A DNA stretch of 64,000 nucleotides from Microvirga ossetica (GTDB lineage Bacteria > Pseudomonadota > Alphaproteobacteria > Rhizobiales > Beijerinckiaceae), in the NCBI RefSeq assembly GCF_002741015.1, contig NZ_CP016616.1, positions 2,575,501-2,639,500 on the forward strand, read 5' to 3'. The notes beneath the pieces are model-generated. The model searched no databases. It had not been told where the DNA came from and saw only the letters and a list, made by a program, of their open reading frames with translations. Shown here in pieces: positions 42,357-51,322 of this stretch. The translations under genes and the position numbers were made by a program. How positions within the stretch are numbered: position 1 is the stretch's first letter; every line of letters begins with the position of its first letter.

Positions 42357-42938
42357 GTGACCGACCGCAGGACGCCAACGTCCGGACATCCTCTCGGATT
42401 TCTCGGGTCGCCTTGTCAGGATCCGCCAAAGGCAAAAGGCAAAGCCCTGTCGCTTTCGACCCGGACGCTGCGGTGCCGCACTGAGGCTACGGGACGGTTC
42501 AGCCAAAATCACCACATCCGCGACTTGATGCCGTTTGGCGGTGGAGGTGACGTGGAAGCCTTGAGCCTGCTGAATGACGACATGATGCCAAGTCCTTCGG
42601 AGGCGCTGCTCGCGGCCCTAGGCTCCTGCCTGTCGGTCACCATCCAGGCCAACGCGGTCGCGCGGGCGATCCCGATCCGCCGGCTCGTGATCGAGCTCGA
42701 GGGCGATATCGACTTCGCGACGCTTTGGGGAACGGGAGACTTGGACTTCAAGGGCCTCGGTTTCGAGACGATCAGCATCAGCGTGCAGATCGAGGCTGAC
42801 GCACCCCGCGACGTTCTCAAGGCGCTCCTCGATCATGCGGTGCGATGGTAACCCCTCGCCAACACCCTGTACAACCCGATCAACCTCGATATCGTGCTGA
42901 CGTGCCGCGGGACCGAGCTTCCTGTGCGAACCGACTAA
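42357..42938 (+). pseudogene. OsmC-family gene interrupted by an in-frame stop
   Basis: The reading frame starts at GTG 42357 behind a near-perfect AAGGAGG. It reads SQNHHIRDLMPFGGGGDVEA, SPSEALLAALGSCLSV and so on, clear OsmC-like peroxidase sequence, to HAVRW and a TAA at 42849-42851. Without any frame change it then continues PLANTLYNPINLDIVLT..., the normal family C-terminus (usually W-S-P-V-A-N-T-L), to a TAA at 42938. A single-base change (TCA to TAA) or an alternative read-through explains it. The truncated product is 164 residues. Confidence 0.82.
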
Positions 42939-42954
42939 CGATCCCTCGCGGTCG

Positions 42955-43221
42955 TCACCGACCGCGCCCCTTTCGTTTCGGTTTCGCCATCATTTGCTGC
43001 ATCGCCGCTTCTGCTTGCGCCTTGGCTTCTGCATCGTGGTTAAGGTTGCGCACCTCCGAGGGCTCCCCGAGGTCCTGAAGGCCGTTCTGGCGTGCCCGCC
43101 ACTGCTTGGCCTGTACGGTCGAGGCAGCGGCGTTTGCAAGCTTCTCAAGTCGGTCGAGTTGGGGGGTGCTACTCTGAGCCTTTTCGGTCCGCTCGTCATC
43201 TTGCCCTGGTGGTGTCGGCAT
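42955..43221 (-). CDS. Small basic/charged hypothetical protein
   Basis: An 88-residue hydrophilic protein: DRLEKLANAAASTVQAKQWR, then VRNLNHDAEAKAQAEAAMQQ and a very basic end, KPKRKGRGR. The C-terminus suggests nucleic-acid binding. No family is recognised. The gene is convergent with the OsmC-like pseudogene and ends 16 bases from it. Confidence 0.55.
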   Translation of the reverse strand: MPTPPGQDDERTEKAQSSTPQLDRLEKLANAAASTVQAKQWRARQNGLQDLGEPSEVRNLNHDAEAKAQAEAAMQQMMAKPKRKGRGR

Positions 43222-43479
43222 GGGTCCATTCCTTGCTGAAGGTCAATGCCGCTTGCTTCTCTTCAAGAAACGAACAGCCGTGAAGTGACTTACCAACGGC
43301 CCAAACCGGTCGCTGGTTCGACTTAGCGCGTCGCCAGACACGCCTTTCCTACCATCTGCCCGATGTCATCACCGGCGGAACGCACCCTCGGCCGCCTGCG
43401 TTGGCACCGCAGGGCTGTTCGAATGACCAGCGGCTGCCGATGCACCCGGGTAAACACGAAGCCCTGTCGGCTTCGTCGA

Positions 43480-44289
43480 ATGAGGGATATGCGAGACGTT
43501 TCTGAGCCGAACGACCTGGAATCTCGACAACACAGCTCATCCTTGGACGATGCTGTTGCATCAGTTCGGATCGGCACAGCCGGGTGGAGCATCCCGAAGG
43601 AACATGCCGCAGCCTTTCCGGAGACCGGATCCCATTTGGAGCGCTACGGTGCTGTCCTCAACGCGGTTGAGATCAACTCCTCGTTCTACCGGCCACATCG
43701 CACGGCCACCTACGAGCGCTGGGCAGCCTCGGTGCCGGAGCATTTTCGCTTTGCCGTGAAGATCCCGAAGGCCATGACCCACGAGCGCCGCTTGAAGGGC
43801 ATTGGCGATCTGCTGGACCGTTTTCTGTCGGAGGTGAGCGGCCTCGGGCCCAAGCTCGGTCCGCTGCTGGTTCAACTGCCTCCGAGTTTGAGATTTGGGG
43901 ACGGTATTGCCGACGCCTTCCTGCGCGAGCTGCGAAGCCGCGTTAAAGGCCCCCTTGTTTGTGAACCCCGCCATGCCACCTGGTTCACGCCGGAGATCGA
44001 AGCCTTGCTCGACGAGCTTCGGATTGCCCGCGTCGCTGCCGACCCGGCCCCGGCCGAAGGCGCTGCCGAGCCGGGCGGCTGGCGCGGCTTGTCGTATTAT
44101 CGCCTGCACGGCTCTCCCAGGATCTACTACTCTGCCTACGATCCTGAATTTCTCGCAGGCATCGCCGAGCGGATCGCACGCGATGCCGCAGCAGCGATCG
44201 AAACCTGGTGCATCTTCGACAACACGGCGGCTTTCGCCGCGACAGGCAATGCGCTCACGACCAGAAGCCTTGTGCCGAAATGCTGCTGA
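43480..44289 (+). CDS. DUF72 (YecE-like) TIM-barrel protein
   Basis: A 269-residue protein of the DUF72 family: VRIGTAGWSIPKEHAAAFPE, then LNAVEINSSFYRPHRTATYE and ERWAASVPEHFRFAVKIPKA, with LSYYRLHGSPRIYYSAYD and CIFDNTAAFAATGNAL near the end. The family forms a TIM barrel with unknown substrate. ATG 43480 and ATG 43489 are both possible starts; the frame is open to 43363. It stands alone. Confidence 0.87.
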   Translation: MRDMRDVSEPNDLESRQHSSSLDDAVASVRIGTAGWSIPKEHAAAFPETGSHLERYGAVLNAVEINSSFYRPHRTATYERWAASVPEHFRFAVKIPKAMTHERRLKGIGDLLDRFLSEVSGLGPKLGPLLVQLPPSLRFGDGIADAFLRELRSRVKGPLVCEPRHATWFTPEIEALLDELRIARVAADPAPAEGAAEPGGWRGLSYYRLHGSPRIYYSAYDPEFLAGIAERIARDAAAAIETWCIFDNTAAFAATGNALTTRSLVPKCC

Positions 44290-44316
44290 CGATCTCCGGC
44301 GAGCATCAACGAACTC

Positions 44317-44712
44317 CTATGTTCCCCGCAGAGTTTGCATCATTTCGGTGATGTGCCGCACGAGAGTGGCGCTGCGATAGGGCTTTGGCACGAAGCGGCC
44401 GTGATCCGGGATCTCATCGGGATGCGGACGGGCATGGCCGGAGGAAATCAGCAGCAGCACATGCGGCCAGCGCTGGTAGACTCGTTCGGCCAAGGCCATG
44501 CCGTCCATCGATCCCGGCATATCCACGTCCGTGAAAAGCACCTGCACCTCGGCGGAATGGTCTTCGAGCAATGCCAGCGCTTCGTCGGCGTTCTTGGCCT
44601 CCAGCACCTGGAAACCAGCCTCGTCCAGCTCATCGGCGGCGGTCATGCGTACCAATGGCTCGTCCTCGACCAGGAGGACCATCGGCGGAGTGATGGATGT
44701 ATCGGGTCTCAT
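44317..44712 (-). CDS. Single-domain response regulator
   Basis: A 131-residue receiver domain. Acidic pocket VEDEP, phosphoacceptor Asp in VLFTDVDMPGSMDGMALAER, Ser/Thr in LLISSGHA, and Lys in RFVPKPYRSATL. There is no output domain. The ATG directly follows the stop of the upstream receiver gene (TGA-ATG), so they are coupled. Free receivers next to HWE kinases often act as phosphate sinks or relay proteins. Confidence 0.9.
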   Translation of the reverse strand: MRPDTSITPPMVLLVEDEPLVRMTAADELDEAGFQVLEAKNADEALALLEDHSAEVQVLFTDVDMPGSMDGMALAERVYQRWPHVLLLISSGHARPHPDEIPDHGRFVPKPYRSATLVRHITEMMQTLRGT

Positions 44713-45111
44713 TCAGGCCACCGGCGACTGCGGTTCGCGGAGGGCCTTGTCCGCCTCGACCAGCACGTCGAGGCCGCGCCAGGGCTTCGGGATGAAGGTG
44801 ACGCAATCCGGCAATTCGTCCAGCCCATCAATTGTGGCCTCGGAGGTCAGCACGATCCGGATCGTCGGCCAGAGGGTGCAGGCCGCTCTGGCAAGCTGCA
44901 CCCCGTCCATCGTACCGGGCAGGCGGATATCGGCGAAGATCATCGCCACCTCACCTCCACGGTTCTGAAGACAACTCAGCGCCGCCTCGGCGCTGTCAAC
45001 CTGCATCACGTCGAGCACGGTCTCCTCGAGCAGGGCGGTGGCGAGTTCCCGGACGTCGGGATCGTCCTCGACGATCAATGCGATGTGCGGCTCAGGCTGC
45101 ATCGTGTTCAT
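44713..45111 (-). CDS. Single-domain response regulator
   Basis: A 132-residue receiver: IALIVEDDPDVRELA, phosphoacceptor in MIFADIRLPGTMDGVQLAR, VLTSEATIDG, and Lys in TFIPKPWRGLDVLV. ATG 45111 was chosen because GGGAGG lies 7 bases upstream. Its first 20 bases overlap the end of the NepR-like gene, and its stop abuts the next receiver gene, giving a three-gene operon. Confidence 0.9.
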   Translation of the reverse strand: MNTMQPEPHIALIVEDDPDVRELATALLEETVLDVMQVDSAEAALSCLQNRGGEVAMIFADIRLPGTMDGVQLARAACTLWPTIRIVLTSEATIDGLDELPDCVTFIPKPWRGLDVLVEADKALREPQSPVA

Positions 45112-45295
45112 GCCGAGCCTCCCGGCTGTCCATCCGCCGCAGGATGGCCGCAAGCGGTTCGGGAACAGGCTCTGCAAGCACATCGCGATACACCTCGGCG
45201 AAGGCACGGGCGATCATGAAGGTAGCGACGTCCGGGCAGACGTCGGCAACGTGGGGCAGGCGCACGTCGCCTGAGGCGTCGCGGGGCATCGGCAT
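45092..45295 (-). CDS. NepR-like putative anti-sigma factor
   Basis: A 67-residue protein with the core FMIARAFAEVYRDVLAEPVP, then EPLAAILRRMD. This matches the NepR pattern I-G-x-x-L-R-x-x-Y-x-x-x-V-x-E-P-V-P-x-x-x-x-x-L-L-x-x-L, two helices that hold an EcfG-type sigma factor until PhyR displaces it. ATG 45295 is the first start; ATG 45289 is better spaced from AGGAG. No ecfG or phyR is adjacent; two receivers follow instead. Confidence 0.6.
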   Translation of the reverse strand: MPMPRDASGDVRLPHVADVCPDVATFMIARAFAEVYRDVLAEPVPEPLAAILRRMDSREARHEHDAA

Positions 45296-45503
45296 TCTCC
45301 TGGGTTATTCTCGTCAGCCTGCCGCAGCAACACGGGCATTCAGGCTGACATGCGTTAAACAGGGCAACCGCCGACTCACAGGCTGGTTTCAGCGTGGCGG
45401 CAGAAACAGCGCCTTCAGGTGTACTGCTGCGCTCGGTCAGCAAGCGGCGCCGGGCGAACCATAAGCGTAACCATTGCGTTGCCTTTCGGGAGAAGGCGAG
45501 GCG

Positions 45504-46247
45504 ATGGTTCAGACCCGACAGGGATTAGCAGCGATGGTCATGTTGTGGAGCAGCATTGTAGCGGCGCAGCCGGTGCCGCCCCTGCCCCCGCCGCGGCCCA
45601 GTGATGTGAACCCTCCTGCGCCGACACCTGTCCCGCAGGTCGAGAGGCCTCCAATTGAAGCTGCGACACCACCTCAAGCAGAACCGGGCACATGCCTGAC
45701 CGAACTCAAAGCAGCCGGCTTCGACATCGAAACTGCGGAGCAGCCGTCTTCCTCGAATGAGGGCTGCCGAATCGAAGCGCCGGTCCGGCTGAAGGCGGTT
45801 CCGGTGCCGTCCCGGCCGGGCACCACGGTTCGCCTGACTGACCAACCCGTGCTGTCCTGCCGCTTCGCCGACCGACTCGGTCACTGGATTGGAGATTTGG
45901 TCGCTCCCTTGGTTGCCGGCATCAAGGAAACGGAGTTGAGGGCCGTCAGGACCGGCCCTGGCTTCGAATGCCGCAATCGGAACCGCGCCACAACGGGCAA
46001 GCTTTCGGCCCACGCGGAGGGACTTGCCATCGACATCGCCGGCTTCGAGTTCGCCAACGGATCGATCGTCTTTATCAAGCCGGAAGCCGGCGCAGCACCG
46101 GATCCGGCGCTCGCATCTCTCAGGATCGCGGCCTGCGGCTGGTTCACGACGATCCTCGGCCCGGGCTCGGACGAGGCCCACCACGACCATCTCCACGTCG
46201 ATATCGAGCAGCACGGCTCGAGCGATCGCTACCGGATCTGCCAGTAA
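45504..46247 (+). CDS. Extensin-like family protein, exported
   Basis: A 247-residue protein. A signal peptide (MVMLWSSIVAA) precedes a Pro-rich linker (PVPPLPPPRPSDVNPPAPTP), then an extensin-like C-terminal domain related to LAS-type peptidases: GKLSAHAEGLAIDIAGFEF and SDEAHHDHLHVDIEQH carry the zinc-ligand pattern (S-x-H-x-x-G-x-A-x-D and H-x-H). A role in peptidoglycan trimming is plausible. ATG 45504 has GAGAAGGCGAGG upstream. Confidence 0.82.
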   Translation: MVQTRQGLAAMVMLWSSIVAAQPVPPLPPPRPSDVNPPAPTPVPQVERPPIEAATPPQAEPGTCLTELKAAGFDIETAEQPSSSNEGCRIEAPVRLKAVPVPSRPGTTVRLTDQPVLSCRFADRLGHWIGDLVAPLVAGIKETELRAVRTGPGFECRNRNRATTGKLSAHAEGLAIDIAGFEFANGSIVFIKPEAGAAPDPALASLRIAACGWFTTILGPGSDEAHHDHLHVDIEQHGSSDRYRICQ

Positions 46248-46351
46248 GTCAGGAGCGACACGCAGGCCGCCATGGTGATCCGCAACGACGGCCAGGGCAT
46301 ACTGCGCATTACCGTCGCAGACAATCTCACGCCCGGCGGCGCAATTTGTCC

Positions 46352-46675
46352 TTACTGCTCGGTGAAGAAGGTGGGAACAACCTTGCCCTTGTCGCTGACG
46401 AGGCACACGAAGCGGTTCGGCTTGTCGCTCTTCTCGCGCTGGAGATAAGCCTCACCGATGACCACCATCCGGATCGGCGTATCCTCGACCCGGGTGGTCG
46501 CCTTCGAGATGGCCAACGACTCCATGTCGAAGGTCAGGTGTTCAAGAGAGGGTGATCGTTCCTTGAGAGCCGCCAATCCCGACAGACGACACGCTTCGAC
46601 CTCGGCAGGCACCTGAGCAACAGAGGGCATGGTCAGAAGGAGCGTATTGGCAAGAACGGCGAGAGCAAAGCGCAT
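46352..46675 (-). CDS. Small exported protein, function unknown
   Basis: A 107-residue protein with a signal peptide (MRFALAVLANTLLLTMPSVA, cleavage after VAQ). The mature part has two cysteines (EACRLSGLAAL and NRFVCLVSDKG) that could form a disulfide, and the C-terminus FVCLVSDKGKVVPTFFTEQ is typical of small periplasmic proteins of unknown function in this order. It converges on the extensin-like gene. Confidence 0.7.
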   Translation of the reverse strand: MRFALAVLANTLLLTMPSVAQVPAEVEACRLSGLAALKERSPSLEHLTFDMESLAISKATTRVEDTPIRMVVIGEAYLQREKSDKPNRFVCLVSDKGKVVPTFFTEQ

Positions 46676-46738
46676 GGGAATTTCCCCTTCGTATGAAAGT
46701 GTGACTGGACCCTGTCGCAGCGGATCCGAGGCTGATGC

Positions 46739-47170
46739 CTACGAAACTGACCTTCCCTGCGCAGCACGATGCACTTCAGCGATCATCTGCGGCAGGCGAT
46801 AAGGCTTGGCGAGAAAGGGCGCTCCATCTGGAATGCGATCGCCGTGACACCTTCTTGAACGCCCCGAGGTAAGGATGACCGAAAGATCAGGCTGTGCTTT
46901 GAGCGCCCTGTGGGCGAGGTCGCAGCCATCCCGCCCACCCAGATCGATGTCCGTGAACAGGACATCGATCATCTCCTGGCCGAGGATGATCTCGGCCTCT
47001 TCGGCACTGGCAGCGGTCAGAACCACAAACCCAGAATCCTCCAAGGCCTCGGCGGCCGCAGCGCCAATCAAAAGGTCATCCTCGACCACCAGAATGCAGG
47101 TGCGGCCTGCCTCATGGCATGCGCACTCAGCTCGGGAGGCTTGTGTCCAGCGCGTTGGGATCGGGATCAT
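46739..47170 (-). CDS. Single-domain response regulator
   Basis: A 143-residue receiver: CILVVEDDLLIGAAAAEALE, phosphoacceptor in VLFTDIDLGGRDGCDLAHRA, VILTSGRS and Lys in PFLAKPYRLPQM. ATG 47170 has AGGAAG upstream; the frame is open to 47227. It is unlinked to the receivers at 44317-45111 but of the same class. The short N-terminal extension (about 25 residues, Cys/His-containing) precedes the domain. Confidence 0.88.
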   Translation of the reverse strand: MIPIPTRWTQASRAECACHEAGRTCILVVEDDLLIGAAAAEALEDSGFVVLTAASAEEAEIILGQEMIDVLFTDIDLGGRDGCDLAHRALKAQPDLSVILTSGRSRRCHGDRIPDGAPFLAKPYRLPQMIAEVHRAAQGRSVS

Positions 47171-47502
47171 GCGGGTACTTCCTTTGGAGTTCGGTTGGCT
47201 AACCCCGAACCCGAAGGAGGCGTTCACAACAGAAGGCGCCTTCCGCTCGGCATGGTGAGCGGTCCGTTAACAGACACCCGTCGCCACTTGGGCTCATGCA
47301 TTCGTTGATACACCATACCAAGACCAAAGGACTCCGGCGGATTCTGCCCCGTCCGTACACTTTCGGACGAACTAGTCTTGATGATCTGGATTTCATTGCG
47401 GCTCAACCACTGAAAGGGTTGATTGTGCCCTGCAATTCAAATGGTTCGACGCAACGCCCGCCTGAGGCAACACGCACTTCGTGCAATCCAGCCTCGACAG
47501 CT

Positions 47503-48486
47503 CTATTCCTCTTGCACTTCGCCGGCTGAGTTCTTCGTGTGCCGTGAAATGATGGCCTCCTCGCCAAGGAGGCCACGTGGTCTCACCAAAAGAATGAGCA
47601 TCAGAAGCAGCCCAATGAGAACAACTTGCAGGGTTGCTGCCCTGGCCTGATGCTCGGCCGGGACGAGTTCACGGAGCACATTCCCGGACAGGGTCCATAA
47701 GGCCCACACTACGACGACTCCAAGGATGGCCCCGCGATTGTTGCCCGAGCCGCCCACGATCAGCATCGTCCAAAGCTGAAACGTGAGGATCGGCAGAAAA
47801 TCCTCCGGAGCGATGTAGCCGACAAAGTGCGCGTAGAGCGCTCCGCCAAGCCCCATGAGCATGCACCCGATCACAAAGGCCTGGAGGCGAAACCGGAAGG
47901 CCCGCTTCCCCAAGGACTCGGCCGCTGTCTCGTCCTCGCGGATCGCCCGCAAAACGCGCCCCCAGGGGCTACGCACGAGACGCTCCAGGGCAACATAGCT
48001 GAGACCAAGCAGCGTTGCGGCCATCGCCAGGTAAGCCAGATTCCAGGCGAGGTTATCCGCGATGACATCAGCGAATGGCTTTGGGATGAACTGCAGCCCG
48101 AACGGGCCACCCGTTAAGCCTTGAGCATTCAGCGCGACCAGTTGCAGGGTCACGGCAATACCGAATGTGGTGATGGCCAAATAGTCATGCCGCAGCCGCA
48201 GTGCCGCCACCCCAACGATAAAGGCTGCGAGCCCAGACGTCGCCATCGCTCCGAGCCAACCGAGGGGGATGGGCAGACCCAAGCCGCCGATCTGATCTGG
48301 GTAGTCCGGCGCTGTGAGGAGAGCCGACGTGTAGGCCCCGATCGCAACGAATCCCGCAACGCCTACGTTGAACAGGCCTGTAAAGCCCCACTGCAGATTA
48401 AGGCCGAGCACCACTAGGCCGTAAATCGTGGCAAAGACGAGAAAGAAGGTGCCGTACGAGAGAAGACCGAGCAGATCGGGCATCAC
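47503..48486 (-). CDS. livM: Branched-chain-amino-acid-type ABC permease LivM
   Basis: A 327-residue permease with about eight to ten helices: LVVLGLNLQWGFTGLFNVGV near the start and the cytoplasmic ATPase-contact segment SPWGRVLRAIREDETAAESL, then KRAFRFRLQAFVIG. It forms the import channel with LivH. ATG overlaps the livH stop by 4 bases. The family also carries amides, urea and aromatic acids, so leucine is not implied. Confidence 0.92.
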   Translation of the reverse strand: MMPDLLGLLSYGTFFLVFATIYGLVVLGLNLQWGFTGLFNVGVAGFVAIGAYTSALLTAPDYPDQIGGLGLPIPLGWLGAMATSGLAAFIVGVAALRLRHDYLAITTFGIAVTLQLVALNAQGLTGGPFGLQFIPKPFADVIADNLAWNLAYLAMAATLLGLSYVALERLVRSPWGRVLRAIREDETAAESLGKRAFRFRLQAFVIGCMLMGLGGALYAHFVGYIAPEDFLPILTFQLWTMLIVGGSGNNRGAILGVVVVWALWTLSGNVLRELVPAEHQARAATLQVVLIGLLLMLILLVRPRGLLGEEAIISRHTKNSAGEVQEE

Positions 48487-49400
48487 GTCCTCTCGCCAAA
48501 GAGGCCGGTGGGGCGGATCAGCAGAATGGCTATGAGGACTATGAAGGCGGTTGCCGCCCGGTATTCAGCCCCAACGATGGGCACCGACAGGCTTTCGGCA
48601 AGTCCGACGATGAGGCCGCCCGCGACCGCTCCGTAGACGCTGCCAATTCCACCAAGGATTGCCGCGGCGAAGAGCGGAAGCAGAAGGTCGAGGCCGAGTT
48701 GTGGCCGCAGTTGTACGGTGAGGCCTGAGAACACCCCCGCCACAGTTGCAAGAACGGCACCGATGATCCAGGTGGCGCGGATCACTCGATCGACGTCGAT
48801 ACCCGTCACCCGAGCGAGTTGCGGGTTGATGGAGGTTGCCCGCATCGCCTTGCCGAGGGTTGTGCGCGTGAGAAAGAGATGGAGCCCGACGACCGAAACG
48901 GCCGTCAGGCCAAGGACGAAAAGCTGATCCGGGGTGATCCGTAACCCACCCAACACGTCCCGTGGGACGAGCCGGATGGCGACCTGGATCTCACGGCTGT
49001 AGTACTCTGGAACCGCCCCAAAAATGAACTGAAGCAGGTTTCGCAGCACAAGGGCGGCCCCAAAGCTCGCCATGATTAACGTGATCGCGCTCCCGTGTCG
49101 CCGCAGCTGACGAAACAGGAGCAGATCGACCAAAAGCGCCAGCGCCGCAGTGGCGATCGCTGCAACGCCAAGCGATGCAAGGAGCGTCCAGCCGAACGAG
49201 AACGGGCCGAGGGGCTCCATAGGTCCCCAGACAGCAGCAAAGCCGAGGAGTGCCGTCCATGCGAGATAGGCGCCCCAGGTCAGAAGCTCGCCATGCGCGA
49301 AGTTCGCAAAGCGCAGGATCGAATAGACCAGCGTCACGCCGATCGCTCCAAGCGCAATAACCGAGCCGATGACGAAGCCGTCGGCGATGAGCTGCAACAC
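48483..49400 (-). CDS. livH: Branched-chain-amino-acid-type ABC permease LivH
   Basis: A 305-residue permease: VIGSVIALGAIGVTLVYSIL, then RFANFAHGELLTWGAYLAW at the start, TTLGKAMRATSINPQLARVT as the ATPase contact, and GGIGSVYGAVAGGLIVGLAE near the end. These are standard LivH signatures. Its start abuts the livF stop and its end overlaps livM, a tight operon. Confidence 0.93.
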   Translation of the reverse strand: MLQLIADGFVIGSVIALGAIGVTLVYSILRFANFAHGELLTWGAYLAWTALLGFAAVWGPMEPLGPFSFGWTLLASLGVAAIATAALALLVDLLLFRQLRRHGSAITLIMASFGAALVLRNLLQFIFGAVPEYYSREIQVAIRLVPRDVLGGLRITPDQLFVLGLTAVSVVGLHLFLTRTTLGKAMRATSINPQLARVTGIDVDRVIRATWIIGAVLATVAGVFSGLTVQLRPQLGLDLLLPLFAAAILGGIGSVYGAVAGGLIVGLAESLSVPIVGAEYRAATAFIVLIAILLIRPTGLFGERT

Positions 49401-50122
49401 TAGGTGTCTCCTCGATGCTGTCCGAGATAAAGCGCAGCGACCTGCGGATCGTTCGCGAGCTCGCGCGCGGTGCCAACGACCCGGGTGCTTCCTTCGACCA
49501 AGACGGCGGCACGATCGGCAATGGCAAGGGCCGCCTTTACGTTCTGCTCAACCAGCACGATTGTGACCCCGGTAGCGCGAACCTCGACGAGCTTCTCGAA
49601 TACGATGCCTACAAGCTTCGGCGAAAGGCCCGCCGAAGGCTCATCCAGCATCAGGACCTTGGGTTCGCCGACCAGTGCCCGAGCAACCGCCAGCATCTGG
49701 CGCTGGCCGCCCGAGAGACGACCTGCCAGGAGACGTCGCTGACGCGCAAGGTCCGGGAACAGGGCATAGAGATCGCCGAGCCGCCGCTTCTTCGGCACCT
49801 TCAGGATTGAGGCGGCGAGATCGAGATTGTCGTCGATTGAGAGGTTCACGAACACGTTCTCGGTCTGTGGCACGAATCCAAGACCCTCGTGCGGCAGTCG
49901 ATGGGCCGCGCGTCCGGTGATCTCGCGATCGTGCAGGAGAACCCTTCCTGCAGAGATCGGTACGAGCCCGGCAATCGCCTTGATCAGCGTCGACTTTCCG
50001 GCTCCATTCGGTCCGAGGACAGCAACGATCTCGTTGGGCTCAACCGAGAGTGACGCGCCCCGCACGATCGGGAGCCCCGGCTCGTAGCCGGCCTCCAGCG
50101 CCTCGACCCGGAGAGCCGTCAT
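49400..50122 (-). CDS. livF: ABC ATP-binding protein LivF
   Basis: A 240-residue ATPase: Walker A GPNGAGKSTLIKAIAGL, signature LSGGQRQMLAVARALVGEPK, Walker B VLMLDEPSAGLSPKLV, and H-loop VEQNVKAALAIADRA. The GFVPQTENVFVNLSIDDNLD Q-loop region is typical of LivF. It overlaps livG by 4 bases. Confidence 0.93.
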   Translation of the reverse strand: MTALRVEALEAGYEPGLPIVRGASLSVEPNEIVAVLGPNGAGKSTLIKAIAGLVPISAGRVLLHDREITGRAAHRLPHEGLGFVPQTENVFVNLSIDDNLDLAASILKVPKKRRLGDLYALFPDLARQRRLLAGRLSGGQRQMLAVARALVGEPKVLMLDEPSAGLSPKLVGIVFEKLVEVRATGVTIVLVEQNVKAALAIADRAAVLVEGSTRVVGTARELANDPQVAALYLGQHRGDT

Positions 50123-50877
50123 GCCGGAGCTCCGCCGAGATAAGCCTCGACCACCCTCGGATCGTCACGTACCTCTTGGGCTGTTCCGGCCATCAAAAGG
50201 CGCCCCTGCGCCATCACCATGATGGGACTGCACAGGTTCATCACCAGATCCATGTTGTGCTCGATGACCAGGAACGTGACGCCCTGTCGGTTGAGCTTCA
50301 CGATCCGATCGACGATCGCATCCAGCAGCACAGGGTTGACCCCGGCTCCCGGTTCGTCGAGCAGGATCAAGCGCGGCTTGGCCACGAGAACCCGGGCGAG
50401 CTCCAGGAGTTTGCGCTGCCCACCGGACAGGACGCGGGCCGGTTGATCGGCGAGATGGGACAGGCCGACAAAGTCGATCCAGTGCCGGGCCGCGGCCGCT
50501 AGCGTCCGTTCCTCGGCGGCCACACGGCCCGGCGTGAGCCAATTGGCCCAGAACCGCTCGCCGCGCTGGTGCAATGGCGCCACCATAACGTTCTCCAGAA
50601 CCGTCATCTCGGGAAATGGCCTGGGGATCTGAAACGTTCGGGCGAGTCCTTTGGCGAAGATCCGGTCCGGCGAGAGCCCGTCGATCCGTTCCCCCTCGAG
50701 ACTGAGAGATCCGGAAGTCGGCGGGAACAGGCCTGCCAGACAGTTGAAGAGGGTTGTCTTGCCTGCCCCATTCGGCCCAATCAGACCTGTGATCGTACCC
50801 TTCTTGATCGTGAAGGACACCTCATCGACGGCGCGATTGCCGCCGAAGGTCTTGGTAATCGACTGGGCTGTCAGCAT
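50119..50877 (-). CDS. livG: ABC ATP-binding protein LivG
   Basis: A 252-residue ATPase: Walker A GPNGAGKTTLFNCLAG, ARTFQIPRPFPEMTVLENVM, signature LSGGQRKLLELARVL, Walker B LILLDEPGAGVNP and VIEHNMDLVMNLC, all LivG-like. ATG 50877 starts the homology; the frame is open to 50958, and the upstream part (RAHSHDAKSPPSQHGPIG) looks unstructured. It is the first gene of the livGFHM operon and diverges from the TIGR04076 gene at 50972. Confidence 0.92.
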   Translation of the reverse strand: MLTAQSITKTFGGNRAVDEVSFTIKKGTITGLIGPNGAGKTTLFNCLAGLFPPTSGSLSLEGERIDGLSPDRIFAKGLARTFQIPRPFPEMTVLENVMVAPLHQRGERFWANWLTPGRVAAEERTLAAAARHWIDFVGLSHLADQPARVLSGGQRKLLELARVLVAKPRLILLDEPGAGVNPVLLDAIVDRIVKLNRQGVTFLVIEHNMDLVMNLCSPIMVMAQGRLLMAGTAQEVRDDPRVVEAYLGGAPA

Positions 50878-50971
50878 GAGTGGAACGGAGTCCCCGATTG
50901 GGCCATGTTGCGAGGGCGGCGATTTTGCGTCATGAGAATGGGCACGTGCAACAGGCAATGGACGTTGTCCC

Positions 50972-51322
50972 GTGGCAGATGATTCCTTCGAGCTCTACGA
51001 CCTGAGGGTAGAGGTCGTCGCCCCAGAGGGCGCCACGCTGTATTGTGGCGCCAAGCCCGGCGACTACTTCGAGCTCAAAGGGGAGATGCTTCACTTACCC
51101 GCAGGCCAGGGATTCTCGATCTATTCGCTCGCTGCGCTCTTGCCGCTCCTCCCTGCGAAGCAACGCGTCACTCATCCGAACGACTGGATGTCCACCGACG
51201 CCGAGGTCGCCTGCCCGGACCCCAATTGTCCGAGCAGGCTTCGGATCAGCCGGATGGCGAAGCGCGTGTTTCGCCACGCGGAGGTGACGGCGGTCCCTTT
51301 GCCCAATGAAGGCCTGACATGA
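50972..51322 (+). CDS. TIGR04076-family protein
   Basis: A 116-residue protein: YDLRVEVVAPEGATLYCGAK, GDYFELKGEMLHLPAG, FSIYSLAALLPLLPAKQ, and a C-terminal region with two cysteines (ACPDPNCPSRLRISR) before FRHAEVTAVP. TIGR04076 proteins are small, cysteine-bearing and of unknown role, often next to metabolic genes. It starts with GTG 50972 and its stop overlaps the aldo/keto reductase start (ATGA), so they are coupled. Confidence 0.72.
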   Translation: MADDSFELYDLRVEVVAPEGATLYCGAKPGDYFELKGEMLHLPAGQGFSIYSLAALLPLLPAKQRVTHPNDWMSTDAEVACPDPNCPSRLRISRMAKRVFRHAEVTAVPLPNEGLT

